DNA of 6,894 nucleotides from Anaerolineaceae bacterium (GCA_011620445.1 WOZB01000194.1:2535-9428); one strand, 5' to 3'. Positions 1-6,480 are shown, counted from the stretch's first letter. Numbers and translations: made by a program. Notes: generated from the sequence alone by a model not told the origin.

Positions 1-875
1 AGATCAACCGTCTTCATGACTTCATCAATGCGAATCAGATCCAGGATGCTTTCAATCCCCGGCTGAACCCTGGCGCCGCAGAATGATAACAGACCAAAAC
101 CCAAGCCTCCGGCCGCACCGGCGCCTGGGAGAAGAGAGAAATCATTCCCAGTGGCCTGTTTTACGACATCCGCAAGATGCCGTAGAATTTTGTCCAATTT
201 TGCCAGATCTGTGGACTGGGCGCCTTTTTGCGTTCCATAGGTGAAGGAAGCCCCTTTTTCGCCCCAAAGCGGGTTGTTTACATCAGTCAACACAGTAATT
301 TCAGCATCTCGTACTCTTGGGTCCAGGTATTTAAAATCGATCGCATCCAGATTAGCCACACCGCAGGCGCCGGGGCCTACTTCTCTGCCGGCCTCATCGC
401 GGAAAGAAATTCCCAATGCTTGTGCCATCCCAACCCCACCATCGTTGGTAGCGCTCCCCCCGAGGCCGACAAAGATGTGCTTGCTGCCATTGTCAAGCGC
501 CGCCAGCAACATTTCACCGGTGCCAAATGTACTCGTTCTGAATGGATCCCGATCCTGCTCGCGGATAAGTGTCAGCCCGGAAGCTGCTGCCATTTCCAGC
601 ACCGCCTGGTTGCCAGGAAGAATGCCGAATTGGGCCTTCACTGGCTGGCCAAGCGGTCCGCTCACTTTGACAGTTTTGTATCTACCACCGAGTGCACTGA
701 CTAAGGCTTCAACAGTCCCCTCACCGCCGTCCGCTACCGGCACGATCGTAACTTCTGCGTCTGCCTGCACCTGCAGAATGCCAGCTTTAACGTAAGAAGC
801 AATCTCTAAAGAGCTGGCCGACCCCTTAAAGGAATCCATAGCGATTAAAATGCGGGGGGTCGTTTTGGAATTCAA
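1..875 (-). CDS. Glycerate kinase (GlxK/GarK-type), C-terminus cut by window edge
   Basis: Phosphorylates D-glycerate with ATP; GlxK/GarK-type members of this family make 2-phosphoglycerate, which enters lower glycolysis. It is cytoplasmic. The frame is open from 875 to the left edge, giving 291 residues of a family usually about 370-390 long, so roughly the last quarter is missing. Visible motifs: DSFKG at residues 14-18, PVADGGEGT at 46-54, EMAAASGL at 94-101, and the glycine-rich VGLGGSATNDGG at 136-147; a further Gly-rich stretch (PGAGAAGGLGFG) lies near residue 250. The start is TTG at 875-873: an in-frame stop lies at 896-894, a GAGG sits 5 bases upstream of the TTG, and the family normally has a short beta strand (here RILIA) before DSFKG, which the in-frame ATG at 839 would remove. 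It lies 133 bp downstream of the LysM gene on the same strand, with a weak hairpin between, so it may have its own promoter; I found no convincing one. The family call is firm. Substrate specificity and the 2- versus 3-phosphate product are inferred. Confidence 0.93.
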   Translation of the reverse strand, partial: MNSKTTPRILIAMDSFKGSASSLEIASYVKAGILQVQADAEVTIVPVADGGEGTVEALVSALGGRYKTVKVSGPLGQPVKAQFGILPGNQAVLEMAAASGLTLIREQDRDPFRTSTFGTGEMLLAALDNGSKHIFVGLGGSATNDGGVGMAQALGISFRDEAGREVGPGACGVANLDAIDFKYLDPRVRDAEITVLTDVNNPLWGEKGASFTYGTQKGAQSTDLAKLDKILRHLADVVKQATGNDFSLLPGAGAAGGLGFGLLSFCGARVQPGIESILDLIRIDEVMKTVD

Positions 876-880
876 ATCAG

Positions 881-884
881 CCTC
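881..884 (-). promoter_or_regulatory. Ribosome binding site deciding the TTG start of glycerate kinase
   Basis: On the minus strand GAGG (within TTGAGG) is followed by CTGAT and then the TTG at 875-873, a 5-base spacing. The nearest in-frame ATG, at 839-837, has no purine-rich tract at the right distance and would delete the first beta strand of the kinase fold. Confidence 0.6.
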
Positions 885-982
885 AAGAGTCGCTCAAGGA
901 AAACAGAATTTCGTGGAAGGAAAATGGCTTAGCATGCTTAACTGCACCTACTTGGGTAGAAACCCCGGTCAAGTTATTGATC

Positions 983-1005
983 AAAAATCACAGACCAGCT
1001 CTGCG
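983..1005 (-). terminator. Modest intrinsic terminator after the LysM gene
   Basis: Read on the minus strand, CGCAGA, a 5-base loop GCTGG and TCTGTG form a 6-bp stem with one G-U pair (1005 down to 989). One A and then five T follow at 987-983. The stem begins 3 bases after the TAA of the LysM gene. The geometry is right but the stem is short, so termination is probably partial and read-through into the glycerate kinase gene is possible. Confidence 0.4.
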
Positions 1006-1008
1006 TGT

Positions 1009-2163
1009 TTATGGAATGGGAGCCTGACCCGTACCAACCCAGCTGAATACTCTTTTTTCACTCAACAATCCTGCTTCTTCGTACACCGGGTTGGCCGTAT
1101 CAGTATTTATCTGCCGTGCTACCGAAACGGACCACTGGATGATATGCGGGCTTGAATCCTGCGGCTTAAACGCCAGCGGTACAGTGAATTTAGTGTCGGT
1201 GGCATACTCAACCAGAATCTTCTCTTCCGTAGCCGTCAGATCCTGAATGGTCACCCGATATTTTTCATTTGCGCGCAAGTTGGCAACACTTGCCCACTGC
1301 AACGTAACCGTTTCCACGTCTGCTCCGAAAGAAGACCCCGATGCAGGCAGCAATAGGTTGGGCGCAGGATAAGGCGGCATGGGCGTGGCAGTCGGGGTGG
1401 GACCCGGGGTTGGCAGGCGGTCGCAAAGTGGGATGATGTAAGTCTGACCGCTGATAATCGTATCGTTGGTCATCTGGTTGTATTCCATGATGGCAGTGTG
1501 CGAAACGTTGTAGTTGGCAGCCAAGCCGAACAAAGTTGTGTTCGCATCTGCCACAACCGGGATGGTGTTGTCGCAATCCGGGGCGAAGGTCGGTGTAGCC
1601 TCGGTCGTTGGTGACGGTATCGGCGAAGGAGTAAAAGTAGGAACTGGGATGAGAATCGTCGTGCCTGCAGCGCCGAGTGTGCAAGCCGCGTCGAGTTTAT
1701 TTTGATTGATTATCGCGTCCACCGAAATGTTGAATCGAGCGGAAAGACCTAAACAAGTATCCTCATCCGCCAAGGTGTATTCGATAGGTGGCAGGGGCGT
1801 CCAGGTAGGTAAGGGAGGCGGAGCAAGCGTTTCCGTCGGGGTTGGTGAATTGGCGAGCGTCCTGGTGATTGTGGGTGTGCCTTGCTCGTTAGCCTGGGCG
1901 TCCTGCAGAGGTTTGAGGAAAGCGAAATAAGCCAGGGCGCCAAGCAGCGCGAGAATCAGAACCGCGAAGCCGACTGCAGCTGGCAAACCCATGCGCACCT
2001 CTGTGGGCTGGCGCGGCTGGAGGCTGCTTTTCTTGTTGATTTCAGCATTCGCATTCAGTTGTGTTCCACAGACCAGGCAACGGCTGGCATTGCTGGCAAG
2101 ACGTGTGCCGCAAACAGGGCAAATTTTATAAGGAGAGGAGGTTTTTGAGATTGTTTTTTTCAT
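1009..2163 (-). CDS. Membrane protein with N-terminal zinc ribbon, tandem LysM domains and C-terminal Ig/FN3-like domain
   Basis: Protein of 384 residues, probably anchored in the cytoplasmic membrane and displaying glycan-binding domains outside. In order: a zinc ribbon with CPVC at 15-18 and CLVC at 29-32; a basic stretch and one hydrophobic span at about 60-83; a Pro/Thr-rich linker at 96-126; LysM 1 at about 127-173; a second Pro/Thr linker at 174-195; LysM 2 at about 200-246 (NTTLFGLAANYNVSHTAIMEYN begins at 208 and includes the typical LysM helix); a third Pro/Thr linker at 251-268; and a C-terminal beta-rich domain at about 268-378 with an LQWASV strand resembling FN3/Ig-like folds. 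LysM domains bind N-acetylglucosamine polymers such as peptidoglycan. No catalytic domain is visible, so the role is structural, adhesive or sensory by inference. The cysteines outside the ribbon, C137/C161 and C197/C247, could form disulfides. The ATG at 2163 is preceded by an in-frame TAG two codons earlier and has no clear ribosome binding site; an alternative ATG at 1992 does have one. Divergent from hemW. Confidence 0.85.
   Translation of the reverse strand: MKKTISKTSSPYKICPVCGTRLASNASRCLVCGTQLNANAEINKKSSLQPRQPTEVRMGLPAAVGFAVLILALLGALAYFAFLKPLQDAQANEQGTPTITRTLANSPTPTETLAPPPLPTWTPLPPIEYTLADEDTCLGLSARFNISVDAIINQNKLDAACTLGAAGTTILIPVPTFTPSPIPSPTTEATPTFAPDCDNTIPVVADANTTLFGLAANYNVSHTAIMEYNQMTNDTIISGQTYIIPLCDRLPTPGPTPTATPMPPYPAPNLLLPASGSSFGADVETVTLQWASVANLRANEKYRVTIQDLTATEEKILVEYATDTKFTVPLAFKPQDSSPHIIQWSVSVARQINTDTANPVYEEAGLLSEKRVFSWVGTGQAPIP
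1998..2002 (-). promoter_or_regulatory. Possible internal ribosome binding site in the LysM gene
   Basis: Minus strand AGAGG followed by TGCGC and ATG (1992-1990, Met58). Initiation here would give a protein of 327 residues that begins at the membrane span and lacks the zinc ribbon. The annotated start at 2163 has no comparable tract. The match may be chance, because the same bases encode Glu-Val-Arg just before the span. Confidence 0.25.
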
Positions 2164-2173
2164 TCGCTAATAA
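2145..2173 (+). promoter_or_regulatory. Possible sigma70-type promoter for hemW, inside the 5' end of the LysM gene
   Basis: TTGAGA (2145-2150, five of six bases of the -35 consensus) is separated by 17 bases from TAATAA (2168-2173, a poor -10). The -35 lies within the first codons of the divergent LysM gene, as it must if a promoter is to fit in front of hemW. The match is weak and has not been tested. Confidence 0.25.
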
Positions 2174-2197
2174 GGCCAGGAGCTTGATAGAATTCCT

Positions 2198-3379
2198 ATG
2201 ATGACAAGTTTATACGTCCACATCCCCTTTTGCAGGAGCAGATGCGCGTATTGTGATTTTATCACGTATGCCGGTAAGGAAGATTTGCTCAGCAGCTACC
2301 ATGAAACACTCCTGGCTGAAATCCAAATTGCGTCGACCAGGTTGGCAAAAGATGAGAAGGTCGTTGAGACGATCTACTTTGGAGGCGGCACGCCCTCACT
2401 GCTTAACCCAGGTCAGGTTGAGGATATTCTGGCTGCAATTCAGCGTCATTTTTCTGTAGTGGATGCCGCTGAAATAAGCCTGGAGGCTAACCCGGGCACG
2501 ACCACGCTTGACAAATTGGCAGGCTACCGTGCAGCCGGTGTGAACCGCCTCAGCTTTGGGGTCCAGAGCTTTGAGGATAAGCACCTGGTAGCCCTGGGGC
2601 GCATTCATTGCAGGCAAGATGCCTTTAGCGAAGTTGCATCTGCCAGGCAGGCCGGCTTCCGAAACATCAGCCTGGATTTGATCTATGGCTTACCAGGTCA
2701 AAACCTGGCTAATTGGATCAAAAACCTTGAGATTGCTTTGTCCTTGGATGTGCCTCATCTTTCAATGTATGCGCTTATACTGGAAGAAGAAACCCCGCTT
2801 TTCCGTCTTGTACAGTCTGGCAAAGTCAGGCTTCCGGAAGATGACCTGGTGGCAGATATGTTTGATGCTGCCAGGCTGTGCATGGAAGAAGCGGGTTGGC
2901 AGCACTACGAAATATCCAATTGGGCTCAATCTCAGAATTTCGAATCTGCCCACAACAAAGTCTACTGGAAGAACGGTAACTGGTTGGGAATAGGGGCTGC
3001 TGCGCATAGCCATTTAAGAAATCTGCGTTTTTCAAATACCGGCGTCATCGAAAGCTACATTCAGAGCTTCAATAATGTGGGTCTAGAGGGTGTAGCTGGG
3101 ATTACCTCGCCAGCTCAAAATTGGAAAACTGAGAATGACTCACTGACTGAAATGCGTGAAACCATGATGTTGGGGTTTCGTCTGCTGCAAGAGGGGGTGG
3201 ATCTACCTGCCTTCACGCGGCGATTTGGAGCAGACGCGGAATTAATATTCTCGAAAGAAATCGCTTATCTGACCAAGCGCAATCTCATTGAAAAAAGAAC
3301 CGGGGAAGGGATTCCCAGGCTCATTCTCACTAAGGCTGCGGTGGGTGTTGCCAACCAGGTCTTCAGGGAGTTTATCTAA
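2198..3379 (+). CDS. hemW: HemW, radical SAM heme chaperone (often misnamed coproporphyrinogen III oxidase)
   Basis: Radical SAM protein of 393 residues, close to the usual 375-400. HemW binds heme and a [4Fe-4S] cluster and delivers heme to target proteins in the cytoplasm. The cluster motif is CRSRCAYC with Cys at 12, 16 and 19, followed by D20-F21. True oxygen-independent coproporphyrinogen oxidases (HemN) have a fourth Cys where this protein has Phe21, so the chaperone assignment is favoured. Other family motifs: YVHIPFC at 6-12, FGGGTPSLL at 61-69 (SAM binding), EANPGT at 96-101, GVNRLSFGVQSF at 114-125, LDLIYGLPGQ at 159-168, YALILEEETPL at 191-201, HYEISNWA at 236-243, and HNKVYWKNGNWLGIGAAAHS at 252-271. 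The C-terminal part (about 315-393) matches the HemN_C wing with MLGFRLLQEGVDL. Two ATGs are adjacent (2198 and 2201); an in-frame TAA at 2171 limits the start. AGGAG at 2178-2182 is 15 bases away, farther than ideal. It is flanked by a divergent and a convergent gene, so it is transcribed alone. Confidence 0.93.
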   Translation: MMTSLYVHIPFCRSRCAYCDFITYAGKEDLLSSYHETLLAEIQIASTRLAKDEKVVETIYFGGGTPSLLNPGQVEDILAAIQRHFSVVDAAEISLEANPGTTTLDKLAGYRAAGVNRLSFGVQSFEDKHLVALGRIHCRQDAFSEVASARQAGFRNISLDLIYGLPGQNLANWIKNLEIALSLDVPHLSMYALILEEETPLFRLVQSGKVRLPEDDLVADMFDAARLCMEEAGWQHYEISNWAQSQNFESAHNKVYWKNGNWLGIGAAAHSHLRNLRFSNTGVIESYIQSFNNVGLEGVAGITSPAQNWKTENDSLTEMRETMMLGFRLLQEGVDLPAFTRRFGADAELIFSKEIAYLTKRNLIEKRTGEGIPRLILTKAAVGVANQVFREFI

Positions 3380-3383
3380 GCAG

Positions 3384-3398
3384 CTGGATTTAGTCCAG
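3384..3398. terminator. Small hairpin at the hemW/phosphatase convergent junction, possible bidirectional terminator
   Basis: CTGGA (3384-3388), a 5-base loop TTTAG, and TCCAG (3394-3398) form a perfect 5-bp stem. It lies just after the hemW stop and includes the stop codon of the phosphatase gene. Neither side carries a real T-run (TTCTTCT on the plus side), so it is a weak candidate, but it is the only hairpin I see in the 10-bp gap between the two stops. Confidence 0.25.
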
Positions 3399-4169
3399 TT
3401 CTTCTGGCTTTATGTCAGCAACTGATTCAAAAACGTACTTCGGCTGGTAGGGGAATTTACTCAGTTCGTTCTCTGAGGTGACCCCTGAGAGTACCAATAA
3501 CGTTTCCAAACCACCCGTAATTCCTGCCACAATATCCGTATCCATACGGTCGCCAACCATGATCGAACTCTCAGAATGCGCATCAATATGATTCAAAGCC
3601 AGGCGCATCATCAGGGCGTTTGGTTTACCGATGAAATAGGGCGAAATGCCGCTGGCTTTTTCAATCAACGCTGCCATGGCACCGCAAGCGGGTACCAGGC
3701 CATTCTCGGATGGTCCATTGGCATCCGGGTTGGTGGCAATAAATTTGGCCCCAGCCTGGATCAGGCGGATAGCCACGGTCAATTGGTCCACACTATACTG
3801 GTGGGTTTCGCCCAGTACAACATAATCAGGGTCGCTTGATGTTTGGATGTATCCGATGGCATGGATGGCCTCGGTCAAACCAAGTTCGCCTATCACGAAA
3901 GCCGTGCCATTTGGTTTTTGGTTTTGGAGGAATGAAGCTGTTGCTAGCGCTGAAGTGTAAATCTTGTTTTCAGGAACGTTGAGCCCATTCAACTGTAAGC
4001 GATGCGCCAGATCACGGGTAGTATAGAGTGGATTGTTCGTCAGTACGAGGAATTTTCGCTTCTGGTCGATCAGAGTTTGGATGAACTTATCTGCCCCAGG
4101 AATCAGTTTTTTTCCGTGCACGAGCACACCATCCATGTCAATAAGATATGCTTTCTTCGTCTTTTGCAT
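3390..4169 (-). CDS. HAD-IIA family phosphatase, NagD-like
   Basis: Haloacid-dehalogenase-superfamily hydrolase of 259 residues, close to the roughly 250-270 usual for NagD/AraL-type proteins. They dephosphorylate small phosphorylated metabolites (nucleoside monophosphates, sugar phosphates) in the cytoplasm; the substrate here is unknown. Motif I is DMDGVL at 11-16 (nucleophile Asp11, acid/base Asp13). Motif II is LTNN at 43-46 (Thr44). Motif III is the Lys of GKP at 181-183. Motif IV is GDRMDTD at 206-212, with Mg-binding acidic residues. The C2 cap of subclass IIA lies between motifs II and III and includes TNPDANGP at 146-153. All catalytic residues are present. I place the start at ATG 4169-4167 because GAAGGA lies just upstream; the longer TTG start at 4181 (four more residues, MKEK) would put that ribosome binding site inside the coding region. 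Its stop lies 10 bp from the hemW stop, tail to tail. The family call is firm, the substrate open. Confidence 0.92.
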   Translation of the reverse strand: MQKTKKAYLIDMDGVLVHGKKLIPGADKFIQTLIDQKRKFLVLTNNPLYTTRDLAHRLQLNGLNVPENKIYTSALATASFLQNQKPNGTAFVIGELGLTEAIHAIGYIQTSSDPDYVVLGETHQYSVDQLTVAIRLIQAGAKFIATNPDANGPSENGLVPACGAMAALIEKASGISPYFIGKPNALMMRLALNHIDAHSESSIMVGDRMDTDIVAGITGGLETLLVLSGVTSENELSKFPYQPKYVFESVADIKPEELD

Positions 4170-4172
4170 TTT

Positions 4173-4178
4173 TTCCTT
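4173..4178 (-). promoter_or_regulatory. Ribosome binding site fixing the phosphatase start at 4169
   Basis: On the minus strand GAAGGA is followed by three A and then ATG at 4169-4167. This core spacing suits the ATG and is incompatible with the in-frame TTG at 4181-4179, which overlaps the tract. Confidence 0.75.
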
Positions 4179-4203
4179 CAATAATTATAAAAATGATTGC
4201 AAG

Positions 4204-4219
4204 CATGATTGTACATGAT
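4204..4219 (-). repeat. Short tandem repeat upstream of the phosphatase, possible operator
   Basis: CATGAT occurs at 4204-4209 and again at 4214-4219, with TGTA between, a 10-base period that puts both copies on one face of the helix. The minus-strand reading is ATCATG TACA ATCATG, and it contains TACAAT (4213-4208), a five-of-six match to a -10 box about 39 bases upstream of the phosphatase ATG. No good -35 is visible. The gap 4170-4310 must hold this gene's promoter; nothing else recognisable is in it. Confidence 0.25.
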
Positions 4220-4310
4220 ATCCGTTAACATTTGATGAACTCACTAAGGCCTAATTTATTATCTTCACTACCAGGGTGACACACAAGCTAATGTACTCTT
4301 TCACGTAAAC

Positions 4311-4344
4311 AAAAAAAAACAGCCACCTGAAAAAGTGGCTGTTT
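4311..4344 (-). terminator. Strong intrinsic terminator of the acyl-CoA synthetase gene
   Basis: On the minus strand AAACAGCCAC (4344-4335) and GTGGCTGTTT (4326-4317) form a perfect 10-bp stem around an 8-base loop, running into an unbroken T-tract down to 4311. It begins 16 bases after the TAA of the synthetase. The opposite strand has no T-run on its downstream side, so it works in one direction only and insulates the phosphatase gene. Confidence 0.92.
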
Positions 4345-4360
4345 ATCAAAGAAACCGCAA

Positions 4361-6469
4361 TTACTTCTTGGTGAGGATGATACGGGCATCCACTACTTTG
4401 ACACCCTTGCCCTCTTCGTAGGCGATGACTGGGTTGGCATCAGATTCAGCCACTTCGTCCACCAGGTCATTCACCATATAGGCGTACTGGGCCAAAACAT
4501 CCGCGAGGGCTTTTCTATCGCGGGGTTTTTCACCGCGGGCACCGCGCAGAATCGCAGCCGACCTGATTTCATCCTGCATGGACATGGCTTCTTCCACACT
4601 GAAAGGTGCAACCCGGAAAGTTACGTCCTTGAGGACTTCCACGAAGATACCACCCAGGCCAAACATGACAGTTGGTCCAAAGGTGGCGTCGTTGACAGAG
4701 CCAATGATAATTTCTGTTGCCCAAGGTGCCATTTCCTGCACGACCACGCCGTCAATTTCAGCGTCAGCATTGTAGGCGAGCGAATTCTTGAGGATAGTTT
4801 GGTAAGCTTCGCGCACACCAGCCTCATCCTTGATATTCACCTTTACAGCGCCGGCATCGGATTTGTGCAAAATATCCGGAGAGACAATCTTCATTACAAC
4901 AGGGAAACCGATCTCACTGGCAAATTTAACGGCCTCGTCTTCTGATTTGGAAAGCAAGGTAGCGGTCACAGGCAGACCATAAGCACTGAAAACCTGTTTG
5001 GCTTCAATTTCGGTCAAGGCGGTGCGGCCCTTTGACCGGGCATCCTTAATAATTTTTTTGGCGAGCTCTGTATCGACGTCTTCTGGCTTGAAAACGGTAG
5101 AGTGCGCCATTTCAGCCATACGGGCGTCATCGCGTAGGGCAGCCAAAGCTTTGACAGCCAGATCCGGAGCGCCATAAGCAGGAATGCCGTTTTCCACCAA
5201 CCAGCCCATGGCTGCTTCACTTTTGTCACCGCCTACAAACGAAACAGTGATCGGTTTGCCAGTAACGCCGGAATCTTTGAAACCTTTCAGAATCGCTTCT
5301 GCGATTCCCTGTGGGTCTGTCTGTGCCGTTTCACAATACAGGACCACCAGGCCGTCGACCCATTTGTGGGCGTATGAGAATTGTGTGGTCTCTCTGTACC
5401 ACTCATTACCAGCCATACCAGTCATATCCACCGGGTTCTTCGCAGAACCGAAGTCTGGCATATGGTGTTTCAGTTCTTCCTGAACATCTTCCGGGGCAAA
5501 ATGCAAGGGCAGACCGTATTTTTCGGCCGCGTCGGTAGCTAAAACACCCACGCCGCCACCATTGGTAAGGATAAGGAGGTTATCGCCGTGCATACGGGGT
5601 TGCAGTGAAAGAGCTAATGTTTTGTCAAAGAGGTCATCCAGTGAATCAGCCTGGGTAACACCGCATTGCCTGAAAGCAGAGCCATAAATGCGAGCAGCCC
5701 CAGCGAGCGAACCCGTGTGGGAAGCGGCAGCGGCGGCGCCGTGAGCGGATACACCGGATTTAAGGACGACGATTGGCTTTGTAGTCTGGCGGGCTTCATC
5801 CATGAAACTGCGGCCATTTTTGAGGCCTTCAATGTAAAGGCTAATACAAGAGGTATCAGGATCTTCGTTGAGATACCGGATCATATCTGAGAAGTCAACA
5901 TCGGACATATTACCGATGGAGATCATCTTGTCAAAACCAATGTGACGAGTGAAGGTGGATGCATCCATGGCAATCAGCAGTGCACCAGATTGGGAAACGA
6001 GCGATGCTTTTCCTGCCAGGGGGAGGAATGGGGCGAAAGAGGCATTCATCTTGTCACTATTGGAGAGGGTACCCACGATATTTGGTCCCAGAACGCGCAT
6101 ATTGTACTCACGGGCAACGCGCACAATGGCGTCCTCAGTTTCATGATCTCCAACTTCACTAAATCCGGAGGTGATGATGCTCAGGCCTTTCACGCCTTTT
6201 TCGCCGCACTGTTTGACTGCGTCAAGTACAAACTTGGCAGGGATGGTGATGACGGCAAGATCGACTACATAAGGAATGTCATTGACGGTGGGGTAAGCTT
6301 TGAAACCAAGGATTTCAGAGTCTTTTGGGTTGACAGGATAAATCCCTCCCTGGTAACCGCTTTCGATCAGCTTTAATACAACATTGTAGCCGATTTTTCC
6401 TGGCGTAGACGAAGCGCCAATAATGGCAATGGTCTTGGGTTTTAACAGACCGGTAAGAATAGGATCCAC
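4361..6469 (-). CDS. Acetate--CoA ligase (ADP-forming) family protein, fused alpha-beta form
   Basis: Nucleotide-forming acyl-CoA synthetase of 702 residues. The family catalyses acyl-CoA + ADP + phosphate to acid + ATP + CoA, reversibly, in the cytoplasm, and is used by fermenters to conserve energy from acetyl-CoA and other acyl-CoAs. Domains in order: CoA-binding Rossmann domain at about 7-135 (IGASSTPGKIGYN at 17-29, GPNIVGT at 128-134); succinyl-CoA-synthetase-like ligase domain at about 150-290 with SQSGAL at 159-164 and SHTGSLAG at 250-257, where His251 is the expected phosphohistidine; a further ligase domain at about 295-450 with NGGGVGVLATD at 303-313 and NPVDMTG at 345-351; and an ATP-grasp domain at about 480-700 with VMKIVSPDILHKSDAGAV at 525-542 (His535) and DANPV at 677-681. 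No C-terminal acetyltransferase domain is present, which separates it from Pat-type protein acetylases. The start is GTG at 6469 with GGAGG 6 bases upstream. A strong terminator follows. The substrate (acetyl-, propionyl- or branched/aryl-CoA) cannot be read from sequence by eye. Confidence 0.93.
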   Translation of the reverse strand: MDPILTGLLKPKTIAIIGASSTPGKIGYNVVLKLIESGYQGGIYPVNPKDSEILGFKAYPTVNDIPYVVDLAVITIPAKFVLDAVKQCGEKGVKGLSIITSGFSEVGDHETEDAIVRVAREYNMRVLGPNIVGTLSNSDKMNASFAPFLPLAGKASLVSQSGALLIAMDASTFTRHIGFDKMISIGNMSDVDFSDMIRYLNEDPDTSCISLYIEGLKNGRSFMDEARQTTKPIVVLKSGVSAHGAAAAASHTGSLAGAARIYGSAFRQCGVTQADSLDDLFDKTLALSLQPRMHGDNLLILTNGGGVGVLATDAAEKYGLPLHFAPEDVQEELKHHMPDFGSAKNPVDMTGMAGNEWYRETTQFSYAHKWVDGLVVLYCETAQTDPQGIAEAILKGFKDSGVTGKPITVSFVGGDKSEAAMGWLVENGIPAYGAPDLAVKALAALRDDARMAEMAHSTVFKPEDVDTELAKKIIKDARSKGRTALTEIEAKQVFSAYGLPVTATLLSKSEDEAVKFASEIGFPVVMKIVSPDILHKSDAGAVKVNIKDEAGVREAYQTILKNSLAYNADAEIDGVVVQEMAPWATEIIIGSVNDATFGPTVMFGLGGIFVEVLKDVTFRVAPFSVEEAMSMQDEIRSAAILRGARGEKPRDRKALADVLAQYAYMVNDLVDEVAESDANPVIAYEEGKGVKVVDARIILTKK

Positions 6470-6475
6470 TTTTTT

Positions 6476-6480
6476 CCTCC
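6476..6480 (-). promoter_or_regulatory. Strong ribosome binding site for the GTG start of the acyl-CoA synthetase
   Basis: Minus strand GGAGG is followed by six A and then GTG at 6469-6467. This is the best Shine-Dalgarno match in the window, and it supports the GTG start and high expression. Confidence 0.85.

Noticed and set aside
228..795. Two overlapping plus-strand open frames (228-704 and 241-795)
   Set aside because: They are antisense to the glycerate kinase, which has clear family motifs throughout. Neither translation resembles a known fold and neither has a ribosome binding site.
954..965. Small inverted repeat GGGT/ACCC between the LysM and glycerate kinase genes
   Set aside because: It has only a 4-bp stem and no T-tract, so chance explains it.
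1265..1684. Minus-strand open frame of 139 codons within the LysM gene
   Set aside because: It is the same strand read in another frame. The LysM, linker and FN3-like signals are all in the 1009-2163 frame.
1770..1880. Repetitive Pro/Thr codons as a nucleotide repeat or CRISPR-like array
   Set aside because: These are the low-complexity linkers of the LysM protein. The units are irregular and in frame, as expected for a surface linker.
4184..4189. Perfect minus-strand TATAAT upstream of the phosphatase
   Set aside because: Transcription from it would start inside the ribosome binding site, leaving almost no leader. The surroundings are A/T-rich, so a chance match is likely.
5942..6376. Plus-strand open frame of 144 codons
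   Set aside because: It lies fully antisense to the CoA-binding region of the acyl-CoA synthetase, and its composition reads as the complement of that gene.
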